Assembly (NCBI GenBank): GCA_044867525.1 | Contig: JBIOVB010000130.1 | Location: forward strand, 1-62,081 | Source: JALYNX01 sp044867525 | GTDB taxonomy: Bacteria; Actinomycetota; Acidimicrobiia; Spongiisociales; ZC4RG35 | Length of the DNA: 62,081 nt | Direction: 5' to 3' | Part shown: positions 16,715 to 25,941 of the stretch, piece by piece | Numbering within the stretch: the first letter of the stretch is position 1 | How the letters are laid out: every line of letters starts with the position of its first letter | Position numbers and translations under genes: made by a program | Notes under the pieces: generated by a model | What the model was told of the DNA's origin: nothing | Databases searched by the model: none | The model's input: only the letters and a program-made list of their open reading frames with translations

Positions 16715-18663
16715 GGCTCGACTACCACCGCGAGAACAGCCCCGGCCTCGACCTGCTGCCCGACAGCCGCATGGACGCTCCCCACGGTCCCCGCAGTGGG
16801 CGCCCGCAGGGTGTGCTCCATCTTCATCGCCTCGAGGACGATCAGGACCTGCCCCTCGACGACAATGTCGCCCACCTCGACATCAACCCTGACCACCCGG
16901 CCCGGCATCGGGGCGTGCATCGATCCTGGCGCCTCATCGACCTCTGTCCCCTGGAATCGGGGTAACTCCACGAGTGTCATCGGGCCCGACGGGCCGTCGA
17001 CATACCGCTCTGACCCGACACGATGGACGTCGAATTCGAGGGGTTCTCCCTTGACCATGAGCTCCACCTTCTCCGGGCTCGCCAAGACGATCTCGACTCC
17101 GTCCGCGCCATCGATGACGACCACCCCATCTCGAGTCGTGTGGTATTCCACGACCCATTCCTTCACGCCCTGCATGTACACGCTCTTGTGGGCAGGGCTC
17201 GACGAGTTGCGCCAGCCTCCGGCAATCGAAGACAGCACCGGGGCCACCAGGCGACGGTGGGCTCGATCGGCAATCGCCACCGCAATCACCGCCTGACGGG
17301 CTTCGTCCTCCCCTACGAGAGGCGCAGTCAGGTCGCGATCGTCGAGGAACTGGGTGTCGAGCGATCCCGCGATGAAATCCTGGTCTTCGAGAACTCGGAC
17401 CAGAAGATCGCGGTTGGTGATCGGGCCATGGATCCGGGCCCGGCGGATCGCGTTGGCCAATGACAGCGCAGCCTGTTCCCGGGTCGGGGCATGAGAAATC
17501 ACCTTGGCCAGCATCGGGTCGTAGTGCGTCGAGATCGAGGAGCCGGCCTCGACACCGGAGTCGATACGGAGCCCGTCTGCAGCCGGAAACGAGAACTGGT
17601 GGACGACGCCGGTCACCGGTAGATAGTCGTGGGCCGGGTCTTCGGCGTAGAGGCGAGCCTCGATGGCATGTCCTGAGACCGTGGGGTGGAGCACGGCGTC
17701 GGGCAACGGCCTCCCGTCGGCGACCTCGATCTGAACTCGCACCAGGTCGAGACCGGTGATCATCTCGGTCACCGGGTGTTCGACCTGGAGTCGGGTGTTC
17801 ATCTCCAGGAACCAGAACTCGCCGTCCTGGTAAAGGAACTCGACCGTGCCCGCACCCAGGTACTCGACCGTTCTCGCGATCGCGATCGCGGCCCGACCCA
17901 TCTCTTCCCGGATGGCGGTATCGATCGCGACCGAGGGCGCCTCCTCGATGATCTTCTGGTGCCGGCGTTGGATCGAGCACTCCCGCTCGTGGAGGGAGAC
18001 CACGTTGCCGTGGCTGTCGGCGACGACCTGGATCTCGATGTGACGGGGGGCGTCGAGGAAACTCTCCAGGAAAACGGTGTCGTCTCCGAATGCGGACCCG
18101 GCCTCCCGCCCCGCCGCCGCGACCGCGCCTGCGATGTCGTCCGGGGAACGCACGATGCGCATCCCTTTCCCCCCACCGCCGGCACTGGCCTTGACCAGGA
18201 CCGGGAAGCCGATGCGTTCCGCTGCAGAGACCATCTCTTCGTCACTCAATCCCGTCAGGTCCGTGCTCATCAGGACCGGGACTCCCGCCGCCGCGGCGAT
18301 CGACTTCGACTCCAGCTTCGATCCCATGGTTGCAATCGCCCCCGGTGGCGGACCGATCCAGACGATTCCGGCATCGATGACGGCTCTTGCGAACCGCGGG
18401 CTCTCGGAGAGAAATCCGTAGCCGGGGTGGACCGCGTCCGAGCCGCTCTCCGCCGCTGCCACCAGCACAGCATCGATGTCCAGGTAGGTCTCGAGTGGGG
18501 CAGAACCCGCCAATCTGACGGCTAGATCCGCCTCCATCACATGGGGCTCGCCCGCGTCGGGGTCCGCATAAACGGCCACCGTCTCTATCGTCATGTCACG
18601 ACAGGTGCGGATCACGCGCCGGGCGATCTCCCCGCGGTTGGCCACCAGGACTCTCCCGATCAT
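16699..18663 (-). CDS. Acyl-CoA carboxylase alpha subunit (biotin carboxylase + BCCP)
   Basis: This 654-residue protein carboxylates its own biotin using ATP and bicarbonate for acetyl/propionyl-type CoA carboxylation. The N-terminal biotin carboxylase domain begins ILVANRGEIA-like (VLVANRGEIARRVIRT), followed by the ATP-grasp region with the GGGGKGMR loop. A linker leads to a C-terminal biotinyl domain with Lys614 in EAMKMEH. Its carboxyltransferase partner is encoded 1.3 kb away at 19943-21541. A -10-like TAGCCT lies 9 nt before ATG 18663. Confidence 0.94.
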   Translation of the reverse strand: MIGRVLVANRGEIARRVIRTCRDMTIETVAVYADPDAGEPHVMEADLAVRLAGSAPLETYLDIDAVLVAAAESGSDAVHPGYGFLSESPRFARAVIDAGIVWIGPPPGAIATMGSKLESKSIAAAAGVPVLMSTDLTGLSDEEMVSAAERIGFPVLVKASAGGGGKGMRIVRSPDDIAGAVAAAGREAGSAFGDDTVFLESFLDAPRHIEIQVVADSHGNVVSLHERECSIQRRHQKIIEEAPSVAIDTAIREEMGRAAIAIARTVEYLGAGTVEFLYQDGEFWFLEMNTRLQVEHPVTEMITGLDLVRVQIEVADGRPLPDAVLHPTVSGHAIEARLYAEDPAHDYLPVTGVVHQFSFPAADGLRIDSGVEAGSSISTHYDPMLAKVISHAPTREQAALSLANAIRRARIHGPITNRDLLVRVLEDQDFIAGSLDTQFLDDRDLTAPLVGEDEARQAVIAVAIADRAHRRLVAPVLSSIAGGWRNSSSPAHKSVYMQGVKEWVVEYHTTRDGVVVIDGADGVEIVLASPEKVELMVKGEPLEFDVHRVGSERYVDGPSGPMTLVELPRFQGTEVDEAPGSMHAPMPGRVVRVDVEVGDIVVEGQVLIVLEAMKMEHTLRAPTAGTVGSVHAAVGQQVEAGAVLAVVVEPSTSG

Positions 18664-18749
18664 CGGGCGACGAGGCTAACCCGGGAACTAACGACGGGCC
18701 CCAGTCGTCAAATTGGTGTCCCCCTTTTCGAGTATGAGGTGAACTCGCG

Positions 18750-19463
18750 ATGACTGAGACTCAATTGTTGGAGCGGGAGGCCGTCACGCCTCCCCAGATT
18801 GCGCCTGTGCCCAGGCCCAGGAGACGCTGGGGCATCGTCCCCGTCGCCTTCGCCCTCGCCGTTGCCGGCGTGGTCGTGGCGATCGGATTCTGGATCGTGT
18901 CCAGTCTCCGTGACATGGCAGCCGCCGTCCCGACGCCCGCTGATATCGCTGCGGTATTCGAGCCGGAGCCCTACGAGGAGATCGGCCCGGTTGTGATCAG
19001 CTCGATCCGCGACCTGGCGAACCTCACCACCATCGAGGTGGTGGAGTACACGATCGTGGACAAGGGCACCGACGGGGGCTGGCTGTCCTGGGCAAGGGGT
19101 GACAGCGTCCAGCTGTTCGCCGTGGCCCGGATAGGCGCAGGCGTCGACCTGAGCCAGGTGACGGTGCGCGACGTGACCGTTGCCGAGGATGGCGTGGTCG
19201 AACTGACGCTCCCGGCGGCACAGATCCAATACGTGGCCGTGGACAACGACGCCACCCAGGTCCTCGACCGGGAGACAGGCCTGTTCACCAAGGGCGATCC
19301 GGAGCTGGAGACCGAGGCCCGTCGGGTGGCAGATGAGGTTCTGGTCCAGGGTGCTTTGGATGACGGCCTCCTCGCAGACGCCGAGGCCAACGCTCGTGAG
19401 GTCCTCTCCGATTTCCTGATCGGGCTCGGCTACCGCGACGTGATCGTGGAGTTCCAGGGCTGA
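18750..19463 (+). CDS. DUF4230 family membrane-anchored protein
   Basis: This 237-residue protein has a cytoplasmic Pro/Arg-rich N-terminus, one transmembrane helix (about residues 28-50) and an extracellular domain that resembles DUF4230, including the start of the globular part ISSIRDLANLTTIEVVEYTI. The function is unknown. AGGTGA upstream of ATG 18750 can serve as ribosome site. It diverges from the carboxylase alpha gene and precedes yjbQ by 26 bp. Confidence 0.75.
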   Translation: MTETQLLEREAVTPPQIAPVPRPRRRWGIVPVAFALAVAGVVVAIGFWIVSSLRDMAAAVPTPADIAAVFEPEPYEEIGPVVISSIRDLANLTTIEVVEYTIVDKGTDGGWLSWARGDSVQLFAVARIGAGVDLSQVTVRDVTVAEDGVVELTLPAAQIQYVAVDNDATQVLDRETGLFTKGDPELETEARRVADEVLVQGALDDGLLADAEANAREVLSDFLIGLGYRDVIVEFQG

Positions 19464-19489
19464 CCATCCTTTCGACGTTGGGTCTGAAG

Positions 19490-19897
19490 ATGGAGACGAC
19501 TGAACTTTCGATCATGACCGGCAACAAGGCCGGAGTGGTCGACATCACTGCCACTGCGTCCAGCTTCATCGCGGATCGCGGCGATGGCCTGCTCTCGGTG
19601 TTCGTGCCTCACGCCACTGCCGGCGTGGCCATCATCGAGGTCGGTGCCGGAAGCGATCATGACCTCCTGACTGCCATCGACGAGCTGCTTCCCGCGGAGC
19701 CCAACCGCTGGGGGCACGAGCACGGGAGCCCGGGTCACGGACGGGACCACGTGCTCCCGGCCTTCGTCTCACCGAGCCTGACCATCCCGGTCCTGGATGG
19801 GAGCTTGGCCCTCGGCACCTGGCAATCGGTGGTGCTGGTCGACACCAATGTCGACAACCAGAACCGAAGGGTCAGGCTCTCCTTCATCCCGGCCTGA
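19490..19897 (+). CDS. YjbQ/UPF0047 family protein
   Basis: This 135-residue single-domain protein has the family signature FVPHATAGVAI near residue 40, a GHGRDHVLPA segment in place of the usual AHIKA, and the C-terminal LGTWQ motif. YjbQ members show weak thiamine-phosphate synthase activity, but their true role is unsettled. Conserved His residues are present. I prefer ATG 19490 to the TTG 12 nt upstream. It ends just before a stem-loop shared with the convergent accD-type gene. Confidence 0.82.
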   Translation: METTELSIMTGNKAGVVDITATASSFIADRGDGLLSVFVPHATAGVAIIEVGAGSDHDLLTAIDELLPAEPNRWGHEHGSPGHGRDHVLPAFVSPSLTIPVLDGSLALGTWQSVVLVDTNVDNQNRRVRLSFIPA

Positions 19898-19911
19898 TTC
19901 CAAATTGGCCG

Positions 19912-19947
19912 TGTGATCTGGGAGCGGCGGCTCCCTGGCTGATCACA
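19912..19947. terminator. Convergent stem-loop between yjbQ and the carboxyltransferase gene
   Basis: An outer stem TGTGATC/GATCACA (7 bp) encloses an inner stem GGGAGC/GCTCCC with loop GGCG, separated by short bulges. It lies between two convergent genes and includes the stop codon of the carboxyltransferase gene. No T-tract follows on either strand, so strict Rho-independent termination is uncertain. Confidence 0.5.
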
Positions 19948-21541
19948 TGCGGAAGACGCCGAACCGGTCGGTCCCCCGAACCGGTCCACAGTGAACAGCT
20001 GACAGGGCGATGCCGAGCACGTCTCTCGTGTCGCGGGGGTCGATGAGACCGTCGTCCCTCACCCGTCCCGTAGAGAAGTAGGCCTGCTCCTCATGTTCGA
20101 TCTGGGCCTCGATCTCGGCACGTCTCGCCTGATCCGCGTCTTCGTCGAACGGCTCTCCTCGTGACTCTGCGCTCTGCCGGGCGATGATCGACATCACTCC
20201 GGCCAGCTGCTTCGGCCCCATCACCGCCACCTTGTGTCCCGGGTACCCGAATACGAAACGGGGGTCGTAAGAGCGGCCCGACATGCCGTAGTTGCCGGCG
20301 CCGTAGGAGACGCCTGCCATCAGCGTGATGTGGGGCACCTCGGAGTTGGCAACCACATTGACCATCTTCGCCCCGTCTTTGATGATTCCTCGCTGTTCGT
20401 ATTCCTTGCCCACCATGTAGCCGGTGGTGTTGTGGATGAAGATGATCGGGGTGTCGTAGCGGTTGCTGAGCTGGATGAACTCGGTCGCCTTCTGCGCTTC
20501 CTCCGAGAAGATGACGCCCTGTTGGTTGGCGACAACTCCGACCGGGAAGCCGTGAACGGAGGCCCAGCCAGTGAGGATCGAGGTTCCGTAAACCGCCTTG
20601 TACTCCTCGAATCGGGAGCCGTCGACGACCCGCGCCAGTATCTCCCGCATGTCGAACGGGACCCGCAGATCGTGGGGAATGACTCCGAGGATGTCGTCGA
20701 TGTCATGAACCGGCGGGTCGGGAGGCTTGGTCGGGCCATATCCCTGCTTCCGCCAGTTGAGGTGGGCCACGATCTCGCGGCCCATCCGGATCGCCTCCTG
20801 CTCATCCTGGGCGAAGTAGTCCGATAGACCGGAGATTCGGGAGTGCATGTCGGCGCCACCCAGCTCTTCATCGGTCGATTCCTCACCGGTGGCCATCTTG
20901 ACCAGCGGCGGGCCTCCCAGGAACACCTTCGCCCGGTCCTTGACCATGATCGAGTAGTCGCACATCGCCGGGAAGTAGGCGCCACCGGCTGTGGAGCTCC
21001 CGAAGACGATGGCGATCGTGGGCACCCCGGCCTTGGAAAGACGAGTCAGGTTTCGGAACCACTTGCCGCCGACGATGAACACCTCGGCTTGGTCGGGCAG
21101 GTCGGCCCCGCCCGACTCGACCAGGTTGATCAGGGGAAGGCGGTTCTCCCGGGCGATGTCCATGATGCGGAGGGTCTTGGCCACCGAATAGCGGTTCATC
21201 GAGCCCGCCTGGCTCGTGGGGTCGTGGGCAAGGATGGCGCACTCGACTCCCTCGACCACCCCGATCCCGGTCACCACGTTGGCGCCCAGGGGCTTGTCGG
21301 TGCCCCAGGCGGCAAGAGTCGACAGCTCGAGAAACGGTGCGTCCTGATCCAGAAGGAGCTCGATGCGCTCCCTGGCCAGCATCTTGCCCCGTTCCCGGTG
21401 TCGGGCGACGTACTTCTCGCCCCCGCCCTGTCCCGCCTGCTCCACCAGAGCTTCGAATTCGGCGAGCTTGGCCTCCATCGCGGAGCGGTTGGCCTGGTAC
21501 TCCTCGGAGTGGGGGTCGACCTTGGTGGTCAGGACCTGCAT
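19943..21541 (-). CDS. Acyl-CoA carboxylase beta subunit (carboxyltransferase)
   Basis: The 532-residue protein carries N- and C-terminal crotonase-fold carboxyltransferase domains that move carboxyl from biotin to an acyl-CoA. It most resembles the 3-methylcrotonyl/geranyl-CoA (MccB-like) branch, with KMLARERIELLLD near the N-terminus, VFGSSTAGGAYFPAMCD and SYGAGNYGMSGRSYDPRF. It presumably pairs with the alpha subunit at 16699-18663. Whether the substrate is acetyl, propionyl or methylcrotonyl-CoA cannot be settled by eye. Confidence 0.92.
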   Translation of the reverse strand: MQVLTTKVDPHSEEYQANRSAMEAKLAEFEALVEQAGQGGGEKYVARHRERGKMLARERIELLLDQDAPFLELSTLAAWGTDKPLGANVVTGIGVVEGVECAILAHDPTSQAGSMNRYSVAKTLRIMDIARENRLPLINLVESGGADLPDQAEVFIVGGKWFRNLTRLSKAGVPTIAIVFGSSTAGGAYFPAMCDYSIMVKDRAKVFLGGPPLVKMATGEESTDEELGGADMHSRISGLSDYFAQDEQEAIRMGREIVAHLNWRKQGYGPTKPPDPPVHDIDDILGVIPHDLRVPFDMREILARVVDGSRFEEYKAVYGTSILTGWASVHGFPVGVVANQQGVIFSEEAQKATEFIQLSNRYDTPIIFIHNTTGYMVGKEYEQRGIIKDGAKMVNVVANSEVPHITLMAGVSYGAGNYGMSGRSYDPRFVFGYPGHKVAVMGPKQLAGVMSIIARQSAESRGEPFDEDADQARRAEIEAQIEHEEQAYFSTGRVRDDGLIDPRDTRDVLGIALSAVHCGPVRGTDRFGVFRM

Positions 21542-21619
21542 GTCACACCCCGATTCTCGCGCGCCGATGTCGACCTATAGGTCGATGATGGCGCGCGAAA
21601 ACGGTTGGGGGGGAGAGAA

Positions 21620-21925
21620 TCAGCCCTCGTGGACGGCGTCGGCGTTGTAGGGCTCGATCATGATGCACTCGCCCGGGCATTCCTCCGCCGACTCCAGAGT
21701 GTCCTGAACGAGGTTGTCGGGGATGCGGGCCAGACCGCGCGCCCCGTCCGGGGCCTGCCCACCGTCGAACACCACCGTCCGATCGAAGTACTTGGCCTCT
21801 TCCTTGACCACCCACAACCCGTCGTCTCGACCAAGGAAGACGTCGGGTGTGATCTCCTCACATATCCCGTCGCCGGTGCAGAGGTCCTGGTCGATCCAAA
21901 CCATCAGTTTCGTCTCTTTGGCCAT
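21620..21925 (-). CDS. Single-cluster ferredoxin (3Fe-4S/4Fe-4S type)
   Basis: This acidic ferredoxin of about 101 residues has the cluster pattern C16-x2-D-x2-C22 and a C-terminal CPGEC, typical of small actinobacterial ferredoxins with Asp in place of the second Cys that serve oxygenases such as P450s. A 30-residue insert lies between the motifs. ATG 21925 is preferred; GTG 21934 is in frame. TAGGTT lies 9 nt before the ATG. It diverges from the MaoC gene over 47 bp. Confidence 0.85.
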   Translation of the reverse strand: MAKETKLMVWIDQDLCTGDGICEEITPDVFLGRDDGLWVVKEEAKYFDRTVVFDGGQAPDGARGLARIPDNLVQDTLESAEECPGECIMIEPYNADAVHEG

Positions 21926-21972
21926 GACACTCACAACCTAGGCGATCCCTGTCCTTCTGCCAGAATCTGTCC

Positions 21973-22419
21973 ATGGAAGTGGTCGACCGCCTCCAAGTCA
22001 TGGTCGGTGAGGAGGTTGGAGTCACCGATTGGATAGAGATCACCCAGGAGCGGGTCGACGCTTTCGCCGGGGCCACCGATGACCATCAGTGGATTCATGT
22101 CGACCCGGAGCGGGCGGAGAAGGGCCCGTTCGGGGGCACCATCGCCCACGGCTTTCTCACCCTTGCGCTCACCGTCCCGTTGAGCGCGGCGGTGGAGCTG
22201 GACGTGGGCGCTCCGACGATGGGCATCAACTACGGGTTGGAGAAGGTGCGCTTCCCGGCACCGGTACCGGTCGGTTCGAAGATACGGGCGCGGGTGGGGC
22301 TGGTCGGTGTCAGCGAGGTCCCGGGCGGGATCCAGGTAAACCGCCAGGTGACTATCGAGGTCGAGGGCAGCGAGAAGCCCGCCATGGTCGCCGAAACGGT
22401 GAGCCGCTACTACTACTGA
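21973..22419 (+). CDS. MaoC-family (R)-specific enoyl-CoA hydratase
   Basis: This 148-residue single hot-dog protein hydrates enoyl-CoA thioesters. The hydratase-2 motif is intact: DDHQWIHVDPERA with catalytic Asp and His, then PFGGTIAHGFLTL. The single-domain length matches PhaJ/R-hydratases. Its gene converges on an SDR, with a 51-bp palindromic repeat between them, and lies near a carboxylase and thiolase cluster, which fits acyl-CoA metabolism. Confidence 0.9.
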   Translation: MEVVDRLQVMVGEEVGVTDWIEITQERVDAFAGATDDHQWIHVDPERAEKGPFGGTIAHGFLTLALTVPLSAAVELDVGAPTMGINYGLEKVRFPAPVPVGSKIRARVGLVGVSEVPGGIQVNRQVTIEVEGSEKPAMVAETVSRYYY

Positions 22420-22426
22420 GCTCACC

Positions 22427-22477
22427 CGAAATTTGGACCGTGAGGTCAACATAAGACCCCTGAGCGTCCAAATTTCG
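22427..22477. repeat. 51-bp palindromic intergenic repeat, type A copy 1
   Basis: Perfect 12-bp terminal inverted repeats CGAAATTTGGAC and GTCCAAATTTCG enclose an inner GGTC/GACC stem with a 7-nt AACATAA loop. Its reverse complement closely matches the element at 39879-39929. It lies between two convergent genes, so it could act as a bidirectional terminator. Confidence 0.78.
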
Positions 22478-22486
22478 AGAGGGGGG

Positions 22487-23185
22487 CTAGGAAAGACTCC
22501 TCCCGCCACCAACCACGATCACCTCCCCGGTGATGTAGGAGGAGAGCGGGGTGAGCAGGAACCAGACCAGGTTGGCCACCTCGTCCGGCGTTCCCATCCG
22601 CTGCAGCGGGATCGCGGCGACCATCCTCTCCCGGGTCTCCTCTGGGATCGCCAGGCTCATCTCGGACCCGATGAGGCCGGGGGCCACCGCATTGACCCGA
22701 ATCGCAGGCGCCAGGCCCAATGCCAGGGCCCGGGTCAGGCCAACCAGGCCGCCCTTGGACATCGAGTAGTTGAACTGGCCGAAATTTCCCAGATAAGCCC
22801 GGGAGGAGATGTTGACGATTGAGGCCCCGTCACCCATGAGCGGAGTGAGCTCGGAGCAGAGGCGGTAGGCGGCGCCGAGATTGACCTCGAGCACCGCCCG
22901 CAAGTTCTCCTCGGTCATGTTGACCAGTCGCGAGTCTCTGGTGATCCCGGCGTTGTTGACCAGGCCGACCAGGGGAAGCCCGGTCTCGAGGATCGCGTCG
23001 TGGACGGTGGCCGGGCCCTCGGGAGCGGTGAGGTCGACCTGGACCGGGGTGAGGCCCTCGGACAGCGCGAGCTCAGGTGCCAGGTCGACCCCGATCACGG
23101 TGAGAGGCCCGGTGCCAGCGAGCTTCTCTGCGATCACCCGGCCGATGCCGCGGGCGGCCCCGGTGACCACCACGACCCCGTTCAT
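22487..23185 (-). CDS. SDR-family 3-oxoacyl reductase (FabG-like)
   Basis: This 232-residue short-chain dehydrogenase has the cofactor motif TGAARGIG, NNAG, and the catalytic Ser, Tyr and Lys in IVNISSR...NYSMSKGG. It probably reduces or oxidises a 3-oxo/3-hydroxyacyl-CoA. The start overlaps the stop of the degenerate SDR by 4 bp (ATGA), so the two are translationally coupled. It is the last gene of the thiolase operon. Confidence 0.9.
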   Translation of the reverse strand: MNGVVVVTGAARGIGRVIAEKLAGTGPLTVIGVDLAPELALSEGLTPVQVDLTAPEGPATVHDAILETGLPLVGLVNNAGITRDSRLVNMTEENLRAVLEVNLGAAYRLCSELTPLMGDGASIVNISSRAYLGNFGQFNYSMSKGGLVGLTRALALGLAPAIRVNAVAPGLIGSEMSLAIPEETRERMVAAIPLQRMGTPDEVANLVWFLLTPLSSYITGEVIVVGGGRSLS

Positions 23186-23559
23186 GGCAGGGCCTTGCCC
23201 AGGTGCCCGGGGCCGATCCGCAACAACTCACCGGTGACCGCCGGCGACTGCTCCAGTCGTGCGATCCAGGCGTCAACGGCTTCGTCCTTGGTGGCGTCGG
23301 ACACCGCGATCACGTTCACCGTCCAGCCGTCCCTGATCCCCTCCAGAGCCGCGGTCCTCGCTGCGGAGAGGAGCCCGGTGGCCACCATGGCGCGACCCGG
23401 GCCCCTCCTGCCCAAGAGGTCGTCGTTGTCGATGACGTAGACCACCGGGTCCCCGGCCTGGGCCGCAGCCCGGGTCACCTCGAAGGCACGGGTGAGCTCC
23501 CCGAGAACCTGCTCCCAGTCGTCGCCGACCGGGCCACAACGATGGATGACCATGCTCAC
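23182..23559 (-). CDS. Truncated SDR-like protein lacking cofactor and catalytic motifs
   Basis: This 125-residue protein looks like the second half of an SDR. LLSAARTAALEGIRDGWTVN and VIAVSDAT match the helix and strand that follow the active site in FabG-type enzymes. There is no TGxxxGxG motif, and the YxxxK pair is missing. It overlaps both neighbours by 4 bp (GTGA with the CoA-transferase, ATGA with the intact SDR). A non-catalytic partner of the intact SDR is the simplest idea; this is inference. Confidence 0.62.
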   Translation of the reverse strand: MSMVIHRCGPVGDDWEQVLGELTRAFEVTRAAAQAGDPVVYVIDNDDLLGRRGPGRAMVATGLLSAARTAALEGIRDGWTVNVIAVSDATKDEAVDAWIARLEQSPAVTGELLRIGPGHLGKALP

Positions 23560-24737
23560 GACACGATGGCGGTCCCCGTCTCGACCATTTGGTCGATGGT
23601 CGAGGCATCGAGACCGAGTTCGGCGAGCAGAGCCCGGGTGTGTTGTCCCAGAGTCGCCGGTGCGGACCCGGCGCGTGCCGGCTGACCGTCGACCTTCAGC
23701 GGGGAGCCGGTCACCTTGATCGCTCCTGCTCTCGGGTGGTCCATCTCCACCAGCATCTCATTGTGACGGGCCTGGGGATCTGAGATGGCCTCGGTCAGGG
23801 TGAGCACGTGGCCAACCGGCAGCCCGACCTGTCCGAGGAGGTCCACCCAGTAGTCGGCCGGCTCGGTCTTGAACACCTTCGACAGCTTCCGCACCAATTG
23901 GTCCCGGCGAGCCATCCGTGTCTCGTTGTCCGGGTAGTCGGCGACGAGGTCGGGTCGCTCCAACGCTTCGGCCAGCAGCTGAAAATGGCGCTCGGAGACG
24001 ACCGCGAGCGTGAACGGGGCGTCGGCGGCGACGAACACCTGATTCGGGCTGATGAACGGGCTGGCGGTGCCGGTGCGTGCCGGCTCCTCGCCGGATGCCA
24101 GGGCCAATGCATTCCATCCGGATTGCACCGCGATCACCCCGTCGCGAAGGGAAACGTCGATCCGGCATCCCCTGGGCCGTCTTCTGGCCAGGGCCGCCGA
24201 CACGGCGAGCGCCAGGTTGGTGCCTGCCAGGTAGTCGGCGATGGTGGTCGCTGTCTTGTGCGGACCGTCGTTGTGCTCGCCGGTTATCGAGATCATCCCG
24301 GACTCGCCCTGGAAGACGATGTCAACCCCCGCCCGACGTGCGTACGGGCCTTCGGCTCCGAATGCGCTCACCGCGCCGAAGATCAGGTTCGGGTTGAGGT
24401 CATGGGCCCGGGCCTCGCCGAATCCGAGGCGCTCGATCGCCCCATGCCGGAGATTGTGGATCAGGACATCTGCCTTCTTCACCAGATTGTCGAGGACGCG
24501 TTTCGACAGCCAATCTTTGGGGTCCAGCGCCAATGATTCCTTTCCCCGGTTCACCGCCATGAAGAAGCTCGACTCGCCGCCCTGGAGCGGCCCGAAGCGA
24601 CGCCCCAGGTCCCCTTCCAATGGCTCGACCTTGACCACCCGCGCCCCGAGGTCGGCGAGCAGCATCCCGGCGTAGGGGGCCGCGATCAGGTTGCCGAACT
24701 CCACGACCAGGACGCCGTGCAGCGGGCCTTCAGACAC
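23556..24737 (-). CDS. CaiB/BaiF family III CoA-transferase
   Basis: This 393-residue protein transfers CoA between carboxylic acids. The N-terminal motif VVEFGNLIAAPYAGMLLADL and GARVVKVEP are typical, and the nucleophilic Asp lies in GVDIVFQGESG. The length is normal. It overlaps the thiolase gene by 8 bp and the next gene by 4 bp, so it is a core member of the four-gene operon. The acid substrates are unknown. Confidence 0.9.
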   Translation of the reverse strand: MSEGPLHGVLVVEFGNLIAAPYAGMLLADLGARVVKVEPLEGDLGRRFGPLQGGESSFFMAVNRGKESLALDPKDWLSKRVLDNLVKKADVLIHNLRHGAIERLGFGEARAHDLNPNLIFGAVSAFGAEGPYARRAGVDIVFQGESGMISITGEHNDGPHKTATTIADYLAGTNLALAVSAALARRRPRGCRIDVSLRDGVIAVQSGWNALALASGEEPARTGTASPFISPNQVFVAADAPFTLAVVSERHFQLLAEALERPDLVADYPDNETRMARRDQLVRKLSKVFKTEPADYWVDLLGQVGLPVGHVLTLTEAISDPQARHNEMLVEMDHPRAGAIKVTGSPLKVDGQPARAGSAPATLGQHTRALLAELGLDASTIDQMVETGTAIVS

Positions 24738-25941
24738 GTTCGACGATCACTGCGATTCCCTGGCCCACGCCAATGCACATGGTGGCCAGGCCGAAGCGAC
24801 CCTGCCGCCGCACCAGCTCGTGGACCAGCGTCACCAGCAGACGGGCCCCGGACGCCCCGAGGGGGTGGCCGAGGGCGATGGCGCCGCCGTTGACGTTGAC
24901 GAGTTCCTCCTCGATGCCGAGCTCTCGGATGCTGGCAACGGCCTGGGAGGCAAAGGCCTCGTTGATTTCGATGAGTTCGAGGTCGCCAGCCTCGATGCCG
25001 GCTCTTGCCAGCGCTTTCTCGGATGCCGGGACCGGGCCCATCCCCATGATGTCGGGATGGACCCCGGCCGCTGCCGAGCTCACGATCCGGGCCAGCGGGG
25101 TCAGCCCGTGGCGCTCGACCCCGGCCTCGGTGGCGAGGAGGAGAGCTGCCGCGCCGTCGTTCATCGGTGAGGAGTTTCCGGCCGTGACCGAGCCGTCCTT
25201 CTTGAAGACCGGGGGCAGGGCCGCCAACTGCACAAGAGAGGTGTCGGGTCGGGGCCCTTCGTCGTTCTCGATCGTCGCCGCTCCCCGATGCCGGTGGTCG
25301 CTGGGCACCTCCATGGGCTCGATCTCGTCCTTGAATCGCCCGGCTTGCACCGCCTCAACCGCGAGCCGGTGACTGCGCAGGGCGAACTCGTCCTGCGCCT
25401 CTCTGCTCACCCGATACCTCTCGGCCACCACCTCGGCGGTCATCCCCAGGGAGATGACCGGGAAGAGACGCTCCATCTCGGGGTTGATCAGCCGCCACCC
25501 GATCACCGTGTCTGCGGTCTCGGGGACGCCGACTGGGAATGCGCGGTCGGCCTTGGTCGTGACGTATGGAGCCCGGCTCATCGACTCCGAGCCCCCGGCG
25601 ATCATGACCTCACCCCACCCGTCGCGCAGGGCTTGGGAGGCAGAGATCACCGCCTGCATCCCTGAGCCACAGAGTCGGTTGACGGTCGCTCCGGAGACCT
25701 CGACCGGAAGCCCGGCGAGCAGGGCTGCCATCCGGGCCACATTCCGGTTGTCTTCACCCGCCTGGTTGGCCGCCCCCCATTGAATGTCCTCTATCCCGGT
25801 GGGGTCGAGGCTCGGGGTGCGGGCCAGGAGCCGTCCGATGGCATGGGCGGCGAGATCGTCGGGACGGACATGGGCCAACTGGCCGCCGAGCTTGCCCATC
25901 GGCGTCCGACAACCATCCACTACGAAGATGTCTTCGCTCAT
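24730..25941 (-). CDS. Acetyl-CoA acyltransferase (thiolase)
   Basis: This thiolase of about 403 residues catalyses the last step of beta-oxidation or the reverse condensation. Catalytic Cys in NRLCGSGMQ, His in ALGHPLGASGARL and Cys in MCIGVGQG are all present. ATG 25941 (MSEDIFVVDG) fits the family N-terminus best; ATG 25947 and GTG 25956 are in frame. It is the first gene of an operon with a CoA-transferase and two SDR-type proteins. Confidence 0.92.
   Translation of the reverse strand: MSEDIFVVDGCRTPMGKLGGQLAHVRPDDLAAHAIGRLLARTPSLDPTGIEDIQWGAANQAGEDNRNVARMAALLAGLPVEVSGATVNRLCGSGMQAVISASQALRDGWGEVMIAGGSESMSRAPYVTTKADRAFPVGVPETADTVIGWRLINPEMERLFPVISLGMTAEVVAERYRVSREAQDEFALRSHRLAVEAVQAGRFKDEIEPMEVPSDHRHRGAATIENDEGPRPDTSLVQLAALPPVFKKDGSVTAGNSSPMNDGAAALLLATEAGVERHGLTPLARIVSSAAAGVHPDIMGMGPVPASEKALARAGIEAGDLELIEINEAFASQAVASIRELGIEEELVNVNGGAIALGHPLGASGARLLVTLVHELVRRQGRFGLATMCIGVGQGIAVIVERV

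Noticed and set aside
19898..19911. CCAAATTGGCC after yjbQ as a further member of the palindromic repeat family
   Set aside because: Only a short AAATTGG word is shared. The adjacent stem-loop has an unrelated sequence, so it is treated as a terminator only.
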